The notes under the pieces were generated by a model. It worked only from the letters and a program-made list of their open reading frames with translations. It had not been told where the DNA came from and made no database searches. Made by a program: the position numbers and the translations under genes. 64,000 nt of DNA from Erysipelotrichaceae bacterium (GTDB taxonomy: Bacteria > Bacillota_I > Bacilli_A > Erysipelotrichales > Erysipelotrichaceae), in assembly GCA_017473335.1 (NCBI GenBank), contig JAFULN010000026.1, forward strand, positions 1 through 64,000, given 5' to 3'. This document shows positions 8,939 to 17,096 of the stretch, piece by piece. Position 1 is the stretch's first letter, and every line of letters begins with the position of its first letter.

Positions 8939-8992
8939 AATGTAACTTTTATTGAAAAAAACGCTTTTTCTTCTGGCTTTTCTTTAAATCTG

Positions 8993-9001
8993 TGCTAATA
9001 T
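8993..9001 (+). promoter_or_regulatory. candidate extended -10 promoter for pnp
   Basis: TGC followed by TAATAT (8996-9001); no convincing -35 hexamer. Confidence 0.35.
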
Positions 9002-9031
9002 TATGTAGTTAGAGAAAAATGAGGTGAAAAG

Positions 9032-11209
9032 ATGGCAAAACAAGTATTTAATTTTGATTTTTGTGGAAGAAACTTGACAATTGAAACCGGCGAAATTGCA
9101 AAACAGGCCGGTGGTTCCGTAATCGTACGTTATGAAGATACAGTCGTTCTGTCGACTGCTACTGCTAGCCATGTGGCTAAAGATACTGACTTTTTCCCTC
9201 TGACAGTGAGTTTTGAAGAAAAGCTGTATTCAGTAGGGAAGATCCCTGGGGGATTTTTAAGAAGAGAAGGAAGACCAAGCGAACATGCAACTTTGACTGC
9301 TCGTATGATCGACCGTCCTATTCGTCCTTTGTTTGCGGAAGGATTCCGTAATGAAGTACAGGTAGTGAATACTGTACTGTCTGTAGATCCAGACTGTTCA
9401 CCAGAAATGGCTGCTATGTTTGGGGCAAGCTGCGCACTGTGCGTATCTGATATCCCATTCAATGGTCCTATTGCTGGGGTAATTGTTGGTCGTGTTGATG
9501 GCGAATATGTAATTAACCCAACAAATGAAATGATGGAACGTTCTGACATCAACCTGACTGTTGCAGGTACAAAGGATGCAATCAACATGGTTGAAGCAGG
9601 TGCTAAGGAAGTTAGCGAAGAAGCTATGCTGGGTGCACTGCTGTTTGGTCATGAATACATTAAAATGCTTTGTGCATTCCAGGAAGAAATAATTGCGAAA
9701 TGTGCAAAGGAAAAGATGGAAGTTGTCCTTTATGAAATCAAGCCTGAAATCAAAGAATTCGTTGATGCAAACGGTAAGGCTCGCTTAGAAGAAGCTGTTT
9801 CTATTAAACAGAAGCTGGAACGTTATGGAAAGATTGATGAAATCACTGATGAAATGGCAGCTGCTGTTGAAGCTATGGAATTTGAAAATGACAAGGCGAA
9901 AGACAAGGCAGTGAAGATGACTCGTGAATACTGTACTGAAATTGTTGCAGGAGAAGTTCGTCGCTTGATTTCTGTTGAAAAAATTCGTCCTGATGGACGT
10001 GAAGTAGATGAAATTCGTCCTTTGGATTCACAGGTTGACATGCTGCCTCGTGCACATGGTTCAGCAATGTTCACTCGTGGAGAAACACAGGTAATGAGCG
10101 TATGTACACTTGGTGCAATGGGTGATAATCAGATTATTGATGACTTGACTGAAGTTGAATCTAAGCGTTTCATTCATCACTATAACTTCCCTCCATATTC
10201 AGTAGGTGAAGTTGGACGTATGGGTTCTCCAGGACGTCGTGAAATTGGACATGGTGCACTGGTTGAACGTTCACTATTGCAGGTTATTCCTTCAGAAGAA
10301 GAATTCCCATATACAATTCGTCTGGTTGCTGAAGTTCTGGAATCAAATGGTTCAAGTTCACAGGCTTCAACATGTGCTGGTACTATGGCTTTGATGGCTG
10401 CAGGTGTTCCAATCAAGCGTCCAGTTGCTGGTATTGCAATGGGTCTGGTAACTTGGGGTGATCATTATACAGTATTAACTGATATCCAGGGTATGGAAGA
10501 CCATTATGGAGATATGGACTTTAAGGTAGCTGGTACAACTGAAGGTATTACTGGACTTCAGATGGATATTAAGATTGAAGGTATCAACCGTGATATCCTG
10601 ACAGAAGCTTTGGCGCAGGCTCGTAAGGGTCGTATGGAAATTTTGGAAAACATGACTGCTGCAATTGAAGCACCACGTGATCATGTTTCTAAGTATGCTC
10701 CTAAGATGGTCAATATGACAATTCCTGTAGATAAGATTCGTGAAGTTATTGGTACAGGCGGTAAGGTTATCAATCAGATTATTGATGAATGCGGACAGTG
10801 CAAGATTGATATCGAAGATGATGGACGCTGTGTCATTTACCACAATGATCAGGAAATGCTTGACAAGGCTAAAGCATGGATTGAAAACATTATCCGTGAA
10901 GCTAAAGTTGGAGATATTTACGAAGGTAAAGTCGTACGTATTGAAAAGTTCGGTGCATTTGTTAACCTGTTTGGTTCAACAGATGGATTGCTGCATGTTT
11001 CTAAGATTGCTTGGGAACGTGTAGAAAAACCTGAAGATAAGCTGAAGATGGGTGACATTGTTAAGGTTATCGTAACAGAAATTGATGAAAAGGGTCGTGT
11101 GAACGTATCTGCAAGAGATCTTCTTGAAAAGCCAGAAGGCTATGAAGAAAAGCCTAAGCAGGATCGTCCACGTGGAGAAAAAAGAGTTTTCAAAAAGAAG
11201 GCTGACTAA
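9032..11209 (+). CDS. pnp: polyribonucleotide nucleotidyltransferase (PNPase)
   Basis: 725 residues, close to the usual ~700. PNPase degrades RNA 3'-to-5' by phosphorolysis and takes part in mRNA decay. Visible in order: a first RNase PH domain ([14 protein letters not shown]), the helical linker, the catalytic second RNase PH domain ([13 protein letters not shown], then FTRGETQ), a KH domain ([16 protein letters not shown]) and an S1 domain ([18 protein letters not shown]), then a short basic tail. The GAGGTG ribosome site precedes ATG 9032. It has its own terminator. Confidence 0.97.
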   Translation: MAKQVFNFDFCGRNLTIETGEIAKQAGGSVIVRYEDTVVLSTATASHVAKDTDFFPLTVSFEEKLYSVGKIPGGFLRREGRPSEHATLTARMIDRPIRPLFAEGFRNEVQVVNTVLSVDPDCSPEMAAMFGASCALCVSDIPFNGPIAGVIVGRVDGEYVINPTNEMMERSDINLTVAGTKDAINMVEAGAKEVSEEAMLGALLFGHEYIKMLCAFQEEIIAKCAKEKMEVVLYEIKPEIKEFVDANGKARLEEAVSIKQKLERYGKIDEITDEMAAAVEAMEFENDKAKDKAVKMTREYCTEIVAGEVRRLISVEKIRPDGREVDEIRPLDSQVDMLPRAHGSAMFTRGETQVMSVCTLGAMGDNQIIDDLTEVESKRFIHHYNFPPYSVGEVGRMGSPGRREIGHGALVERSLLQVIPSEEEFPYTIRLVAEVLESNGSSSQASTCAGTMALMAAGVPIKRPVAGIAMGLVTWGDHYTVLTDIQGMEDHYGDMDFKVAGTTEGITGLQMDIKIEGINRDILTEALAQARKGRMEILENMTAAIEAPRDHVSKYAPKMVNMTIPVDKIREVIGTGGKVINQIIDECGQCKIDIEDDGRCVIYHNDQEMLDKAKAWIENIIREAKVGDIYEGKVVRIEKFGAFVNLFGSTDGLLHVSKIAWERVEKPEDKLKMGDIVKVIVTEIDEKGRVNVSARDLLEKPEGYEEKPKQDRPRGEKRVFKKKAD

Positions 11210-11236
11210 GCAGATGCAATAGCATCTGCTTTTTTC
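11209..11236 (+). terminator. pnp terminator
   Basis: AGCAGATGC (11209-11217) and GCATCTGCT (11222-11230) form a 9-bp stem with loop AATA, followed by TTTTT. The stem begins on the last base of the pnp stop codon. Confidence 0.93.
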
Positions 11237-11256
11237 ATAAAATATTCTGAAAAAGT

Positions 11257-11285
11257 TTCAAAGAAACCTCGAATTATGGTATTAT
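11257..11285 (+). promoter_or_regulatory. promoter of the trmB-lipoprotein-murC operon
   Basis: TTCAAA (11257-11262), 17 bases, TATTAT (11280-11285) with an extended TGG just before the -10. Confidence 0.55.
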
Positions 11286-11305
11286 ATGATAGTGAGGTAA
11301 TAGAT

Positions 11306-11947
11306 ATGAGAATGCGAAAGAAAAGCTGGGCTGAACCATTTCTAACTGAACATGATGATGTTGTGATTGCATCTCCAGATTCTTTGAAAGGATACTGGAA
11401 AAACAGATTAAACAAACAGAATCTGCATGTTGAAATTGGAAGCGGCAAAGGTGACTATTTTACATTAATGGCTGAATTGTACCCTGAAGCTGGATGGGTT
11501 GGAATAGAAAAGAATACAAATGTAGCTGCAATTGCGGCAAAAAAAGCAGTAGAATCTGAACATGATAATCAGCTTCTGATTGCGCAGGATGCAGAAAAGA
11601 TTTCTGAATGGTTTGCGGATGGTGAAATTGATGTCATACATTTGAATTTCAGTGATCCATGGCCTAAAACTGGCTATAAGAAGCGTCGTTTATCTCATCG
11701 CAGATTTCTTGAAGTATATGAGAAACTGCTTTGTGAAAATGGACAGATTATCATGAAAACAGATAATCGTAAATTGTTTGAGTTTTCATTGCTGGAATTT
11801 GCACAGTGTCATTTTATTTTAAGTGATGTAAATGTTGACTTCCGTGCTGAAGATCATCCTGAAGATGTGATGACTGAATACGAAAGGAAATTTGTGGATT
11901 TGAATCAGCCGATATATCGTGCTGTCTGGACCAAACTGTCAAAGTAA
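11306..11947 (+). CDS. trmB: tRNA (guanine46-N7)-methyltransferase
   Basis: A 213-residue SAM-dependent methyltransferase that makes m7G46 in tRNA variable loops. It shows the family N-terminus MRMRKKSWAEPFL, the SAM motif EIGSGKGDYF, the downstream GIEKN motif and the diagnostic FSDPWPKTGYKKRRL. The start is ATG 11306 after GAGGT; an in-frame ATG at 11276 has no ribosome site and is not part of the family. The next gene begins 9 bases after its stop. Confidence 0.95.
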   Translation: MRMRKKSWAEPFLTEHDDVVIASPDSLKGYWKNRLNKQNLHVEIGSGKGDYFTLMAELYPEAGWVGIEKNTNVAAIAAKKAVESEHDNQLLIAQDAEKISEWFADGEIDVIHLNFSDPWPKTGYKKRRLSHRRFLEVYEKLLCENGQIIMKTDNRKLFEFSLLEFAQCHFILSDVNVDFRAEDHPEDVMTEYERKFVDLNQPIYRAVWTKLSK

Positions 11948-11956
11948 GGAGGACTC

Positions 11957-12694
11957 ATGAAAAGAATCTTGATTGTACTGTTGATTCTGATGGTGTGCTG
12001 TGGATGTTCTGCAAATCCTGCTGATCTTGAAAAGAATCTGCAGCGTCAGATAGATGATTTGCTTGCACAGGAAGCAGCTTGTCTGGCAGATAATCACAAG
12101 ACATTGTTTAGTTACTATACAGAACCAAATGTTGGAAGAAAAACATCAACAATGACTTCTAATGTATTGGTGTTTAATGGTGTCAAGATTGTGATGAACC
12201 TTGATATTTCTACTGTCATGAATTCTAAATATTATCCAGATGTACCTGTTTTAAGAAAACCTACAGGAAATGAACTGGTATATCTTTCAGGGAAATATGA
12301 AGATTGTACTAAGACTGGCTATGAATATGCATTATCGGTTTATCTGCTTGACAGTGGAAAGTATTATGTTGATTTGCAGACGCATGCTGTGAATTTTTAT
12401 TCAACATTGGATTATGTCATGATTGATGATGTTGTGCTGCAGATGCTGAAAATATCTCGTACTGTAGAAGTCAATGAAGCAGAAATTATTAGTTATTATT
12501 CATCCAAGCCTGCTGATGAACACCAGCGAGAAAAAGTTGATTTGTTTAAGGAAGAATTTGCAGAGAATGGTCGTTTGGATGAACTGATTGGAATTACGGA
12601 ATCTGGTGAATTTACAGATGAAGAGCCTGAAATCGATGAGCCTGTCGAAAAATTGCCTGAAGTCTGGACAGATGAACTGGTCCCTGAAGAATAG
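11957..12694 (+). CDS. predicted lipoprotein of unknown function
   Basis: A 245-residue protein with a lipoprotein signal: a basic MKR start, a hydrophobic stretch ILIVLLILMV, then CCGCS with Cys17 as the likely lipidated residue (Gly at -1). The mature part has no family I recognise; it looks alternately beta and helical and ends in a strongly acidic tail. It sits between trmB and an acidic ISPI-motif protein, upstream of murC, so an envelope role is plausible. It probably shares the trmB transcript. Confidence 0.7.
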   Translation: MKRILIVLLILMVCCGCSANPADLEKNLQRQIDDLLAQEAACLADNHKTLFSYYTEPNVGRKTSTMTSNVLVFNGVKIVMNLDISTVMNSKYYPDVPVLRKPTGNELVYLSGKYEDCTKTGYEYALSVYLLDSGKYYVDLQTHAVNFYSTLDYVMIDDVVLQMLKISRTVEVNEAEIISYYSSKPADEHQREKVDLFKEEFAENGRLDELIGITESGEFTDEEPEIDEPVEKLPEVWTDELVPEE

Positions 12695-12705
12695 GAGGAA
12701 AAACA

Positions 12706-13419
12706 ATGTTTAAGAAATTGGTCAATCTTTTATTTGAAGAAGAAGAAATTGAAGATTTTGAAAGTGAGTATGAAGAAAGTGAACCTGTAATTGATGTACA
12801 GCCTAAAAAGCAGGAACCTGAGCTGCCAAAAAAGGCAGAGCCTGTAACACTGAAAGAAGAAAAAAAGACTGAGGATGTACAGGAAGAAAAGGAAGAAACT
12901 GTGGTTGAAAAGCCTGCAGAATCTAAGGGGATTATGATTGATCTTGATCCAGTAAAGGAGACAAAAGTCAATGTTCCTAAATTCACTCAGAAACGTGAAA
13001 CTGAATATGAATTTTCACAGGTGATTTCACCGATTTTTGGTGTGCTTGAAGATGAAAAGAAAACAGTGAGTGAACTTTCATCACCAGCTGCACCTAAACG
13101 TAAAGTTGTACATAATAATTCTTTGCTGGGAACAGTAATTTCACCAATTTATGGTGTTACAAAGGATGCAAAGAATCCTGTGTCTTCAAGTCGTGTAGTG
13201 AAGGAAGATGAAGTTGATAATGTCTCTTTGGATGACCTTCTTTCAAAACCTGAACATACTTATGAAGAAGAGTGGTTTGCGAATGAAAATATGGTTCGTG
13301 AAGAAGATCCAAATGATTTAGATTCACTGATTCGTTCTTTAAGTGAAAATGAACCAGAGAAGCCTGCTCAGCATAAGATAGTAGAAAGTCAGCTGAATTT
13401 GTTTTGCGACGAAGAATAG
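12706..13419 (+). CDS. acidic low-complexity protein with two ISPI(F/Y)G motifs
   Basis: 237 residues. It begins MFKKLVNLLF, which could be a membrane-targeting amphipathic helix. A highly acidic, Pro/Lys-rich stretch of about 80 residues follows. The motif VISPIFGV (about residues 105-112) recurs as VISPIYGV (about 144-151), each flanked by charged residues. The C-terminus (SLDDLLSKP, DLDSLIRSLSENE) is acidic again. There is no transmembrane segment and no catalytic signature. The repeated hydrophobic motif in an otherwise disordered chain looks like a binding element for a shared partner. It lies 4 bases before murC, so a link to wall synthesis or division is inferred. I do not recognise the family. 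Confidence 0.7.
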   Translation: MFKKLVNLLFEEEEIEDFESEYEESEPVIDVQPKKQEPELPKKAEPVTLKEEKKTEDVQEEKEETVVEKPAESKGIMIDLDPVKETKVNVPKFTQKRETEYEFSQVISPIFGVLEDEKKTVSELSSPAAPKRKVVHNNSLLGTVISPIYGVTKDAKNPVSSSRVVKEDEVDNVSLDDLLSKPEHTYEEEWFANENMVREEDPNDLDSLIRSLSENEPEKPAQHKIVESQLNLFCDEE

Positions 13420-13423
13420 AGGG

Positions 13424-14740
13424 ATGAACTTGTTCTATTTTATTGGTATTAAAGGAACTGGCATGGCTGCATTGGCATGCATGCTTCATGATTTAGGACA
13501 TGAGGTAATGGGGTCTGATTTACAGAAGCATTTCTTTACAGAAGATCCGCTTAGAGAAAGGGGAATCGTGATTCTTTCTTTTGATGCGAAAAATATACCG
13601 GATCACAGTACTGTAATTATTGGAAATGCATTTCTTGAAGATTTTGAAGAAGTGAAGGCTGCACGTAATAATCCTACAGTTACTTGTTTTAGATATCATG
13701 AATATCTTGGAGAACTGATGAAAGGATATCATTCTGTATGTGTTGCAGGCAGTCATGGTAAAACAACGACAACTGGCATGTTAAGCTGCATGCTGAATCA
13801 TTGGATGCCAACTGGGTATTTAATTGGTGATGGAACTGGGAAAATTCATTCAGATAGCGAAAACATTGTTGTTGAAGCATGTGAATTCCGTCGTCATTTT
13901 TTAGCATATTCACCAGATTATGCCATTATTACAAATGTAGAAATTGATCATGTTGATTATTTCACTTCTGAAGAAGATTATTCACTAGCTTATGAACAGT
14001 TTGCGGAAAATGTAAAAAAGGCACTAGTTGTTTTTGGGGATGATCTAAAAGCTCGTTCGCTTGATTTAAAGGGGAAGAAGTGCTGGTATTATGGTGAAGG
14101 CAAAGAAAATGATGTTGTTGCCGAAAACATTGTTGAAACAAGTACTGGCATGTCATTTGATGTTCTGATTCATAATCAATTGTTTGGTCACTTTGATCTT
14201 CCATTTGTTGGACATCATCTGTTATGGAATTCTTTAGGTGTCATTACTGTGGGATACCTGATGGGACTTAATGCAAAACAGATTGAAGAAAGTTTAAGCT
14301 TGTTTACAGGTGCTAAACGCCGTTTCAGTGTTGAAGTACATGGAGAAAATATCTTTGTGGATGACTATGCACATCATCCTACAGAAGTATCTGTAACAGT
14401 GGATACTGCTAGAAAGCGTTTCCCTGATAAAAAGCTTGTTGCAATTTTTAAACCTCATCGTGCTTCACGTGTACTGTATTTTGCCGAGCAGTTTGCATCT
14501 GCGCTGCGTAAAGCTGATGTTGTCTATTTGTGTGATTTTACAAGTATAGATGATAAACAAGATGGTACAGATATTGATATTACGTACTTGTCGAAAATGA
14601 TTGAAGGGTCTTTCATCTTATCTGAGGATGATGAGGGCGCAAAGATTTTAGCAAAAGAAGAACCATGCGTTTATCTTTTCATGTCAAGTAAAGATATTTA
14701 TGAACTTGCTGAAAAGGTAAAACGCTTTCAAAACTATTGA
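13424..14740 (+). CDS. murC: UDP-N-acetylmuramate--L-alanine ligase
   Basis: 438 residues. MurC adds L-alanine to UDP-MurNAc, the first step of the stem peptide. The N-terminal nucleotide-sugar motif is GIKGTGMAAL, the ATP P-loop is GSHGKTTTTGM (residues 109-119), and the C-terminal Mur domain has DDYAHHPTE. The start is ambiguous: GAGGG touches ATG 13424 (about 1-base spacing) but sits ideally for TTG 13430, which would give MFYFIGIKG. Either preserves the fold. It follows the ISPI-motif gene directly. Confidence 0.95.
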   Translation: MNLFYFIGIKGTGMAALACMLHDLGHEVMGSDLQKHFFTEDPLRERGIVILSFDAKNIPDHSTVIIGNAFLEDFEEVKAARNNPTVTCFRYHEYLGELMKGYHSVCVAGSHGKTTTTGMLSCMLNHWMPTGYLIGDGTGKIHSDSENIVVEACEFRRHFLAYSPDYAIITNVEIDHVDYFTSEEDYSLAYEQFAENVKKALVVFGDDLKARSLDLKGKKCWYYGEGKENDVVAENIVETSTGMSFDVLIHNQLFGHFDLPFVGHHLLWNSLGVITVGYLMGLNAKQIEESLSLFTGAKRRFSVEVHGENIFVDDYAHHPTEVSVTVDTARKRFPDKKLVAIFKPHRASRVLYFAEQFASALRKADVVYLCDFTSIDDKQDGTDIDITYLSKMIEGSFILSEDDEGAKILAKEEPCVYLFMSSKDIYELAEKVKRFQNY

Positions 14741-14764
14741 AAATATTTTCATTTCTGGTAAAAT
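14737..14764 (+). promoter_or_regulatory. promoter after murC
   Basis: TTGAAA (14737-14742, overlapping the murC stop), 16 bases, TAAAAT (14759-14764) with an extended TGG. It drives the two helical-protein genes and probably the LacI-family gene. Confidence 0.6.
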
Positions 14765-14782
14765 AGAGAAGAGGTGATTAGA

Positions 14783-15184
14783 ATGAGTCCAGTCGATGAA
14801 CTGCTTGAAGCGCTGAGAGTCTTCTCAAATCTTGTGCTGCCTACATTAGGAGCGATTGCATTGATTGCGCTGATTGTATTGCTTGTTCGTTTGAGTACAC
14901 TTGTCAAAGAAGCAACAGAGCGTATAAAAGAACTTAAGCCTACACTTGAAAGTGTTGATCAAAGTATTGAAAAAATCCAGGCTCCATTGGATACTGTTGT
15001 TAATTTGTCACATTCTGTTGATAGAGCACAGGAAAGTGCTGAAAAGGCAATGGCTCAGGCAAAGGATTACATTTCTACTCAGCTTGATTCATTGAAAAGC
15101 AACCTTCAGACCATGAAGGAAGAAAGAACTGCAGCAAACACTGCAGAAAACACAATTCAGGAAGGAGATAACAATCATGAGTGA
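14783..15184 (+). CDS. small membrane-anchored helical protein (DUF948-like)
   Basis: 133 residues. One N-terminal membrane segment (about residues 17-40, LPTLGAIALIALIVLLVRL) is followed by a long amphipathic, coiled-coil-like region. This resembles DUF948 / YtxG-type proteins of Bacillota, whose function is unclear. The start is ATG 14783 after GAGGTGAT. It overlaps the next gene by 8 bases, so the pair is translationally coupled and the products may interact. Confidence 0.7.
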   Translation: MSPVDELLEALRVFSNLVLPTLGAIALIALIVLLVRLSTLVKEATERIKELKPTLESVDQSIEKIQAPLDTVVNLSHSVDRAQESAEKAMAQAKDYISTQLDSLKSNLQTMKEERTAANTAENTIQEGDNNHE

Positions 15185-15830
15185 AAACACAAACCATGAA
15201 AATATGACTGTTGAAGAAACTGTTGAAGAGCTGAAGAAACAGATTCAGGATATTTCGGACGATACTGATGAAGTGATTCGTGAAGATGAAAATGTACGTG
15301 CTGAAGCTGAACAGCTGAAAGAAAATGCAGTTGAATTCATGAATAAGTGCATTGATGCGATTAAAAATACTACAAGCGAAATGCTAAATAATGAACAGTT
15401 GCAGGATACTGTGAATTTAATTAGTGAAAAGTCTAAGGCAATTGCTGAAGATACAAAAAATCGTCTTCATCAGTTGAAAAATGATCCTGAATTGAAACAG
15501 AAGGTAGAAGATGCGAAACTATTCTGTGCTGAAACATATGACAAGATCGCAGAGAGCCTAAAAGAAAATGTAGAAAAGATTCAGGAAAATGAAGAATTTA
15601 TGGCAAAGTTTAATGCATTTAAGTACAAAGCTGAAGAAGTGACTTCAAATGCAGTTGAATTTGTTTCGAAACATGTTGATGAATTTACATCTAAACCAGA
15701 AGTCAATGAAAAGATTGAGAAGGCAAAAGATGTAACTCTCGATGTTGCTGAAAAAGCTGTGGATGCATTAAGAAAATGGCTGCGTCCGGAAGAAAAAACT
15801 GAAGAATCAGAAAATACTGAGCAGGAATAA
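15177..15830 (+). CDS. acidic all-helical protein of unknown function
   Basis: 217 residues, almost entirely amphipathic helix, rich in Glu, Lys, Ala and Asn, with no signal peptide or membrane segment. Weakly repeated units (AVEFMNKCIDAIKN, AVEFVSKHVDEFTS, KVEDAK / KIEKAK) resemble LEA-like or apolipophorin-like helices, also seen in YtxH-type stress proteins. It overlaps the membrane-anchored gene upstream, like the B. subtilis ytxG-ytxH pair. A role at the membrane surface is inference. Confidence 0.65.
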   Translation: MSENTNHENMTVEETVEELKKQIQDISDDTDEVIREDENVRAEAEQLKENAVEFMNKCIDAIKNTTSEMLNNEQLQDTVNLISEKSKAIAEDTKNRLHQLKNDPELKQKVEDAKLFCAETYDKIAESLKENVEKIQENEEFMAKFNAFKYKAEEVTSNAVEFVSKHVDEFTSKPEVNEKIEKAKDVTLDVAEKAVDALRKWLRPEEKTEESENTEQE

Positions 15831-15852
15831 TAAGGGAAAGAGGTGTGTCTGA

Positions 15853-16839
15853 ATGAAACGTGTTACGATCTATGATGTCGCTCATGAAGCAGGTGTTTCA
15901 CTGGCAACTGTTTCTCGAGTGATTAACGGCAGTGATGTCGTAAAAGGCAATACTCGTCAGCGAGTAGAAGAAGCGATTGAAAAATTAGGTTACAAACCAA
16001 ATGCGATTGCACAGGGTCTGGCACTTTCTAAGACCACAACAATTGCACTGGTCATTCCAGAAGCAAGCTTTACTTATACTGGTCAGATTATCAATGGTCT
16101 TTTGGATGTATCAAAGATTGATAAATACAATGTCATGCTTCATACAACTACTGAAGGGATCAATGAAATCAGTGATATTATTGAAAACATTATTAAGTCA
16201 CGTGTTGATGGTGTCATCATTTATAATGACCGTCTGACTGATGCAGAATTAGATCAGCTGACTAAATACAATATTCCTATTGTGATTGTAGGGAATAAAA
16301 TGTCTGGAAAGTCTATCAGTTCTGTGTATGTAGATATTGAAAAGGCAGTATTTGAACTTGTTACAAAATATCTGGAACAAAACTGTAAAGATATTGCGAT
16401 TATTCAGGATAGAAAAAATAACAATTCTATTGATTCTATGGTCAAAGGTGCTGAAAAAGCATATGCTGCAAAGGGACTTGTCTTTGATCAGTTTATTCCG
16501 ATTCCTGTTGAATATCGTACATCATATGATTTCTTATCTCGTTATTTCAAAGAACATCGTCATGGATTGATTATCGCTAATCGTGATTCTCAGGCTTTGG
16601 CTATTTTGAATGCAGCAAGAGAAAATGGAATTCGAGTACCTGAAGATATGGAAGTTGTATGTGTTATTGATACAAAATACAATTCCATGGTACGTCCTCA
16701 GGTATCTAGTTTTGCGATTCCTTCTTATGATTTAGGGTCTGTATCTATGCGTGTCATGACAAAGATGCTCAATCATGCACAGGAAGGCAAGGCAATTGAA
16801 CTGAGTTATTTGTTTACTCCTCGTCAAACTACAAAATAA
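15853..16839 (+). CDS. LacI-family regulator, CcpA-like
   Basis: 328 residues. Residues 1-~58 are a LacI DNA-binding domain (TIYDVAHEAGVSLATVSRVINGSDVVKGNTRQRV, with the hinge helix near KLGYKPNAIAQGLA), followed by a periplasmic-binding-protein-like core (TTIALVIPEASF, IENIIKSRVDGVIIYND). In Bacillota such a regulator at this size is often CcpA, the catabolite-control protein partnered with Hpr-Ser-P. I see no residue that proves CcpA over another LacI member. It begins 23 bases after the helical-protein gene, and the tyrS promoter starts directly after its stop codon. Confidence 0.8.
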   Translation: MKRVTIYDVAHEAGVSLATVSRVINGSDVVKGNTRQRVEEAIEKLGYKPNAIAQGLALSKTTTIALVIPEASFTYTGQIINGLLDVSKIDKYNVMLHTTTEGINEISDIIENIIKSRVDGVIIYNDRLTDAELDQLTKYNIPIVIVGNKMSGKSISSVYVDIEKAVFELVTKYLEQNCKDIAIIQDRKNNNSIDSMVKGAEKAYAAKGLVFDQFIPIPVEYRTSYDFLSRYFKEHRHGLIIANRDSQALAILNAARENGIRVPEDMEVVCVIDTKYNSMVRPQVSSFAIPSYDLGSVSMRVMTKMLNHAQEGKAIELSYLFTPRQTTK

Positions 16840-16868
16840 TTGACATTCTGAGGTGTGAACGTTATAAT
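16840..16868 (+). promoter_or_regulatory. promoter of the tyrS T-box transcript
   Basis: A perfect consensus: TTGACA (16840-16845), 17 bases, TATAAT (16863-16868). The -35 begins on the base after the upstream stop codon. Confidence 0.92.
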
Positions 16869-16869
16869 C

Positions 16870-17080
16870 TCACATGTAAAGCGTTGAAAAGAAGAGACTG
16901 TATGAGGTTCTTTAGAGAGGCTGTGGATGGTGCAAACAGCTGAATAGAATGCAGGTATACATCTTGGAGCTTCTTTATGAAAAGTAAAGACGTGTTATCT
17001 GCGTTAAAGATTTGAGAGTCGAAAGACTGAATTAAGGTGGTACCACGCAAAAGCGTCCTTATTGGACGCTTTTTTGTTAT
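16870..17080 (+). promoter_or_regulatory. T-box leader, tyrosine specifier
   Basis: A T-box riboswitch that senses uncharged tRNA-Tyr. Visible parts are the AGAGAGG motif at 16914, the GGTGCAAAC-type stem I loop, and a specifier loop in which TAC (16958-16960, Tyr codon) lies in GGTATACATC. The T-box bulge AAGGTGGTACCACGC is at 17034-17048. The UGGU of that bulge would pair with an ACCA tRNA end, which fits tRNA-Tyr. The terminator it competes with follows. Confidence 0.95.
17049..17075 (+). terminator. T-box-controlled terminator
   Basis: AAAAGCGTCC (17049-17058) pairs with GGACGCTTTT (17064-17073) around TTATT. Uncharged tRNA-Tyr would favour the antiterminator and let tyrS be transcribed. 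Confidence 0.93.
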
Positions 17081-17096
17081 TAAGGGAGGAAAAAAT

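Noticed and set aside
9130-10843. Several open frames antisense to pnp
   Set aside because: They overlap a highly conserved gene completely, have no ribosome sites and no recognisable product.
17037-17096. An earlier in-frame start for tyrS
   Set aside because: It lies inside the T-box terminator; the true start after GGGAGGA matches the family N-terminus.
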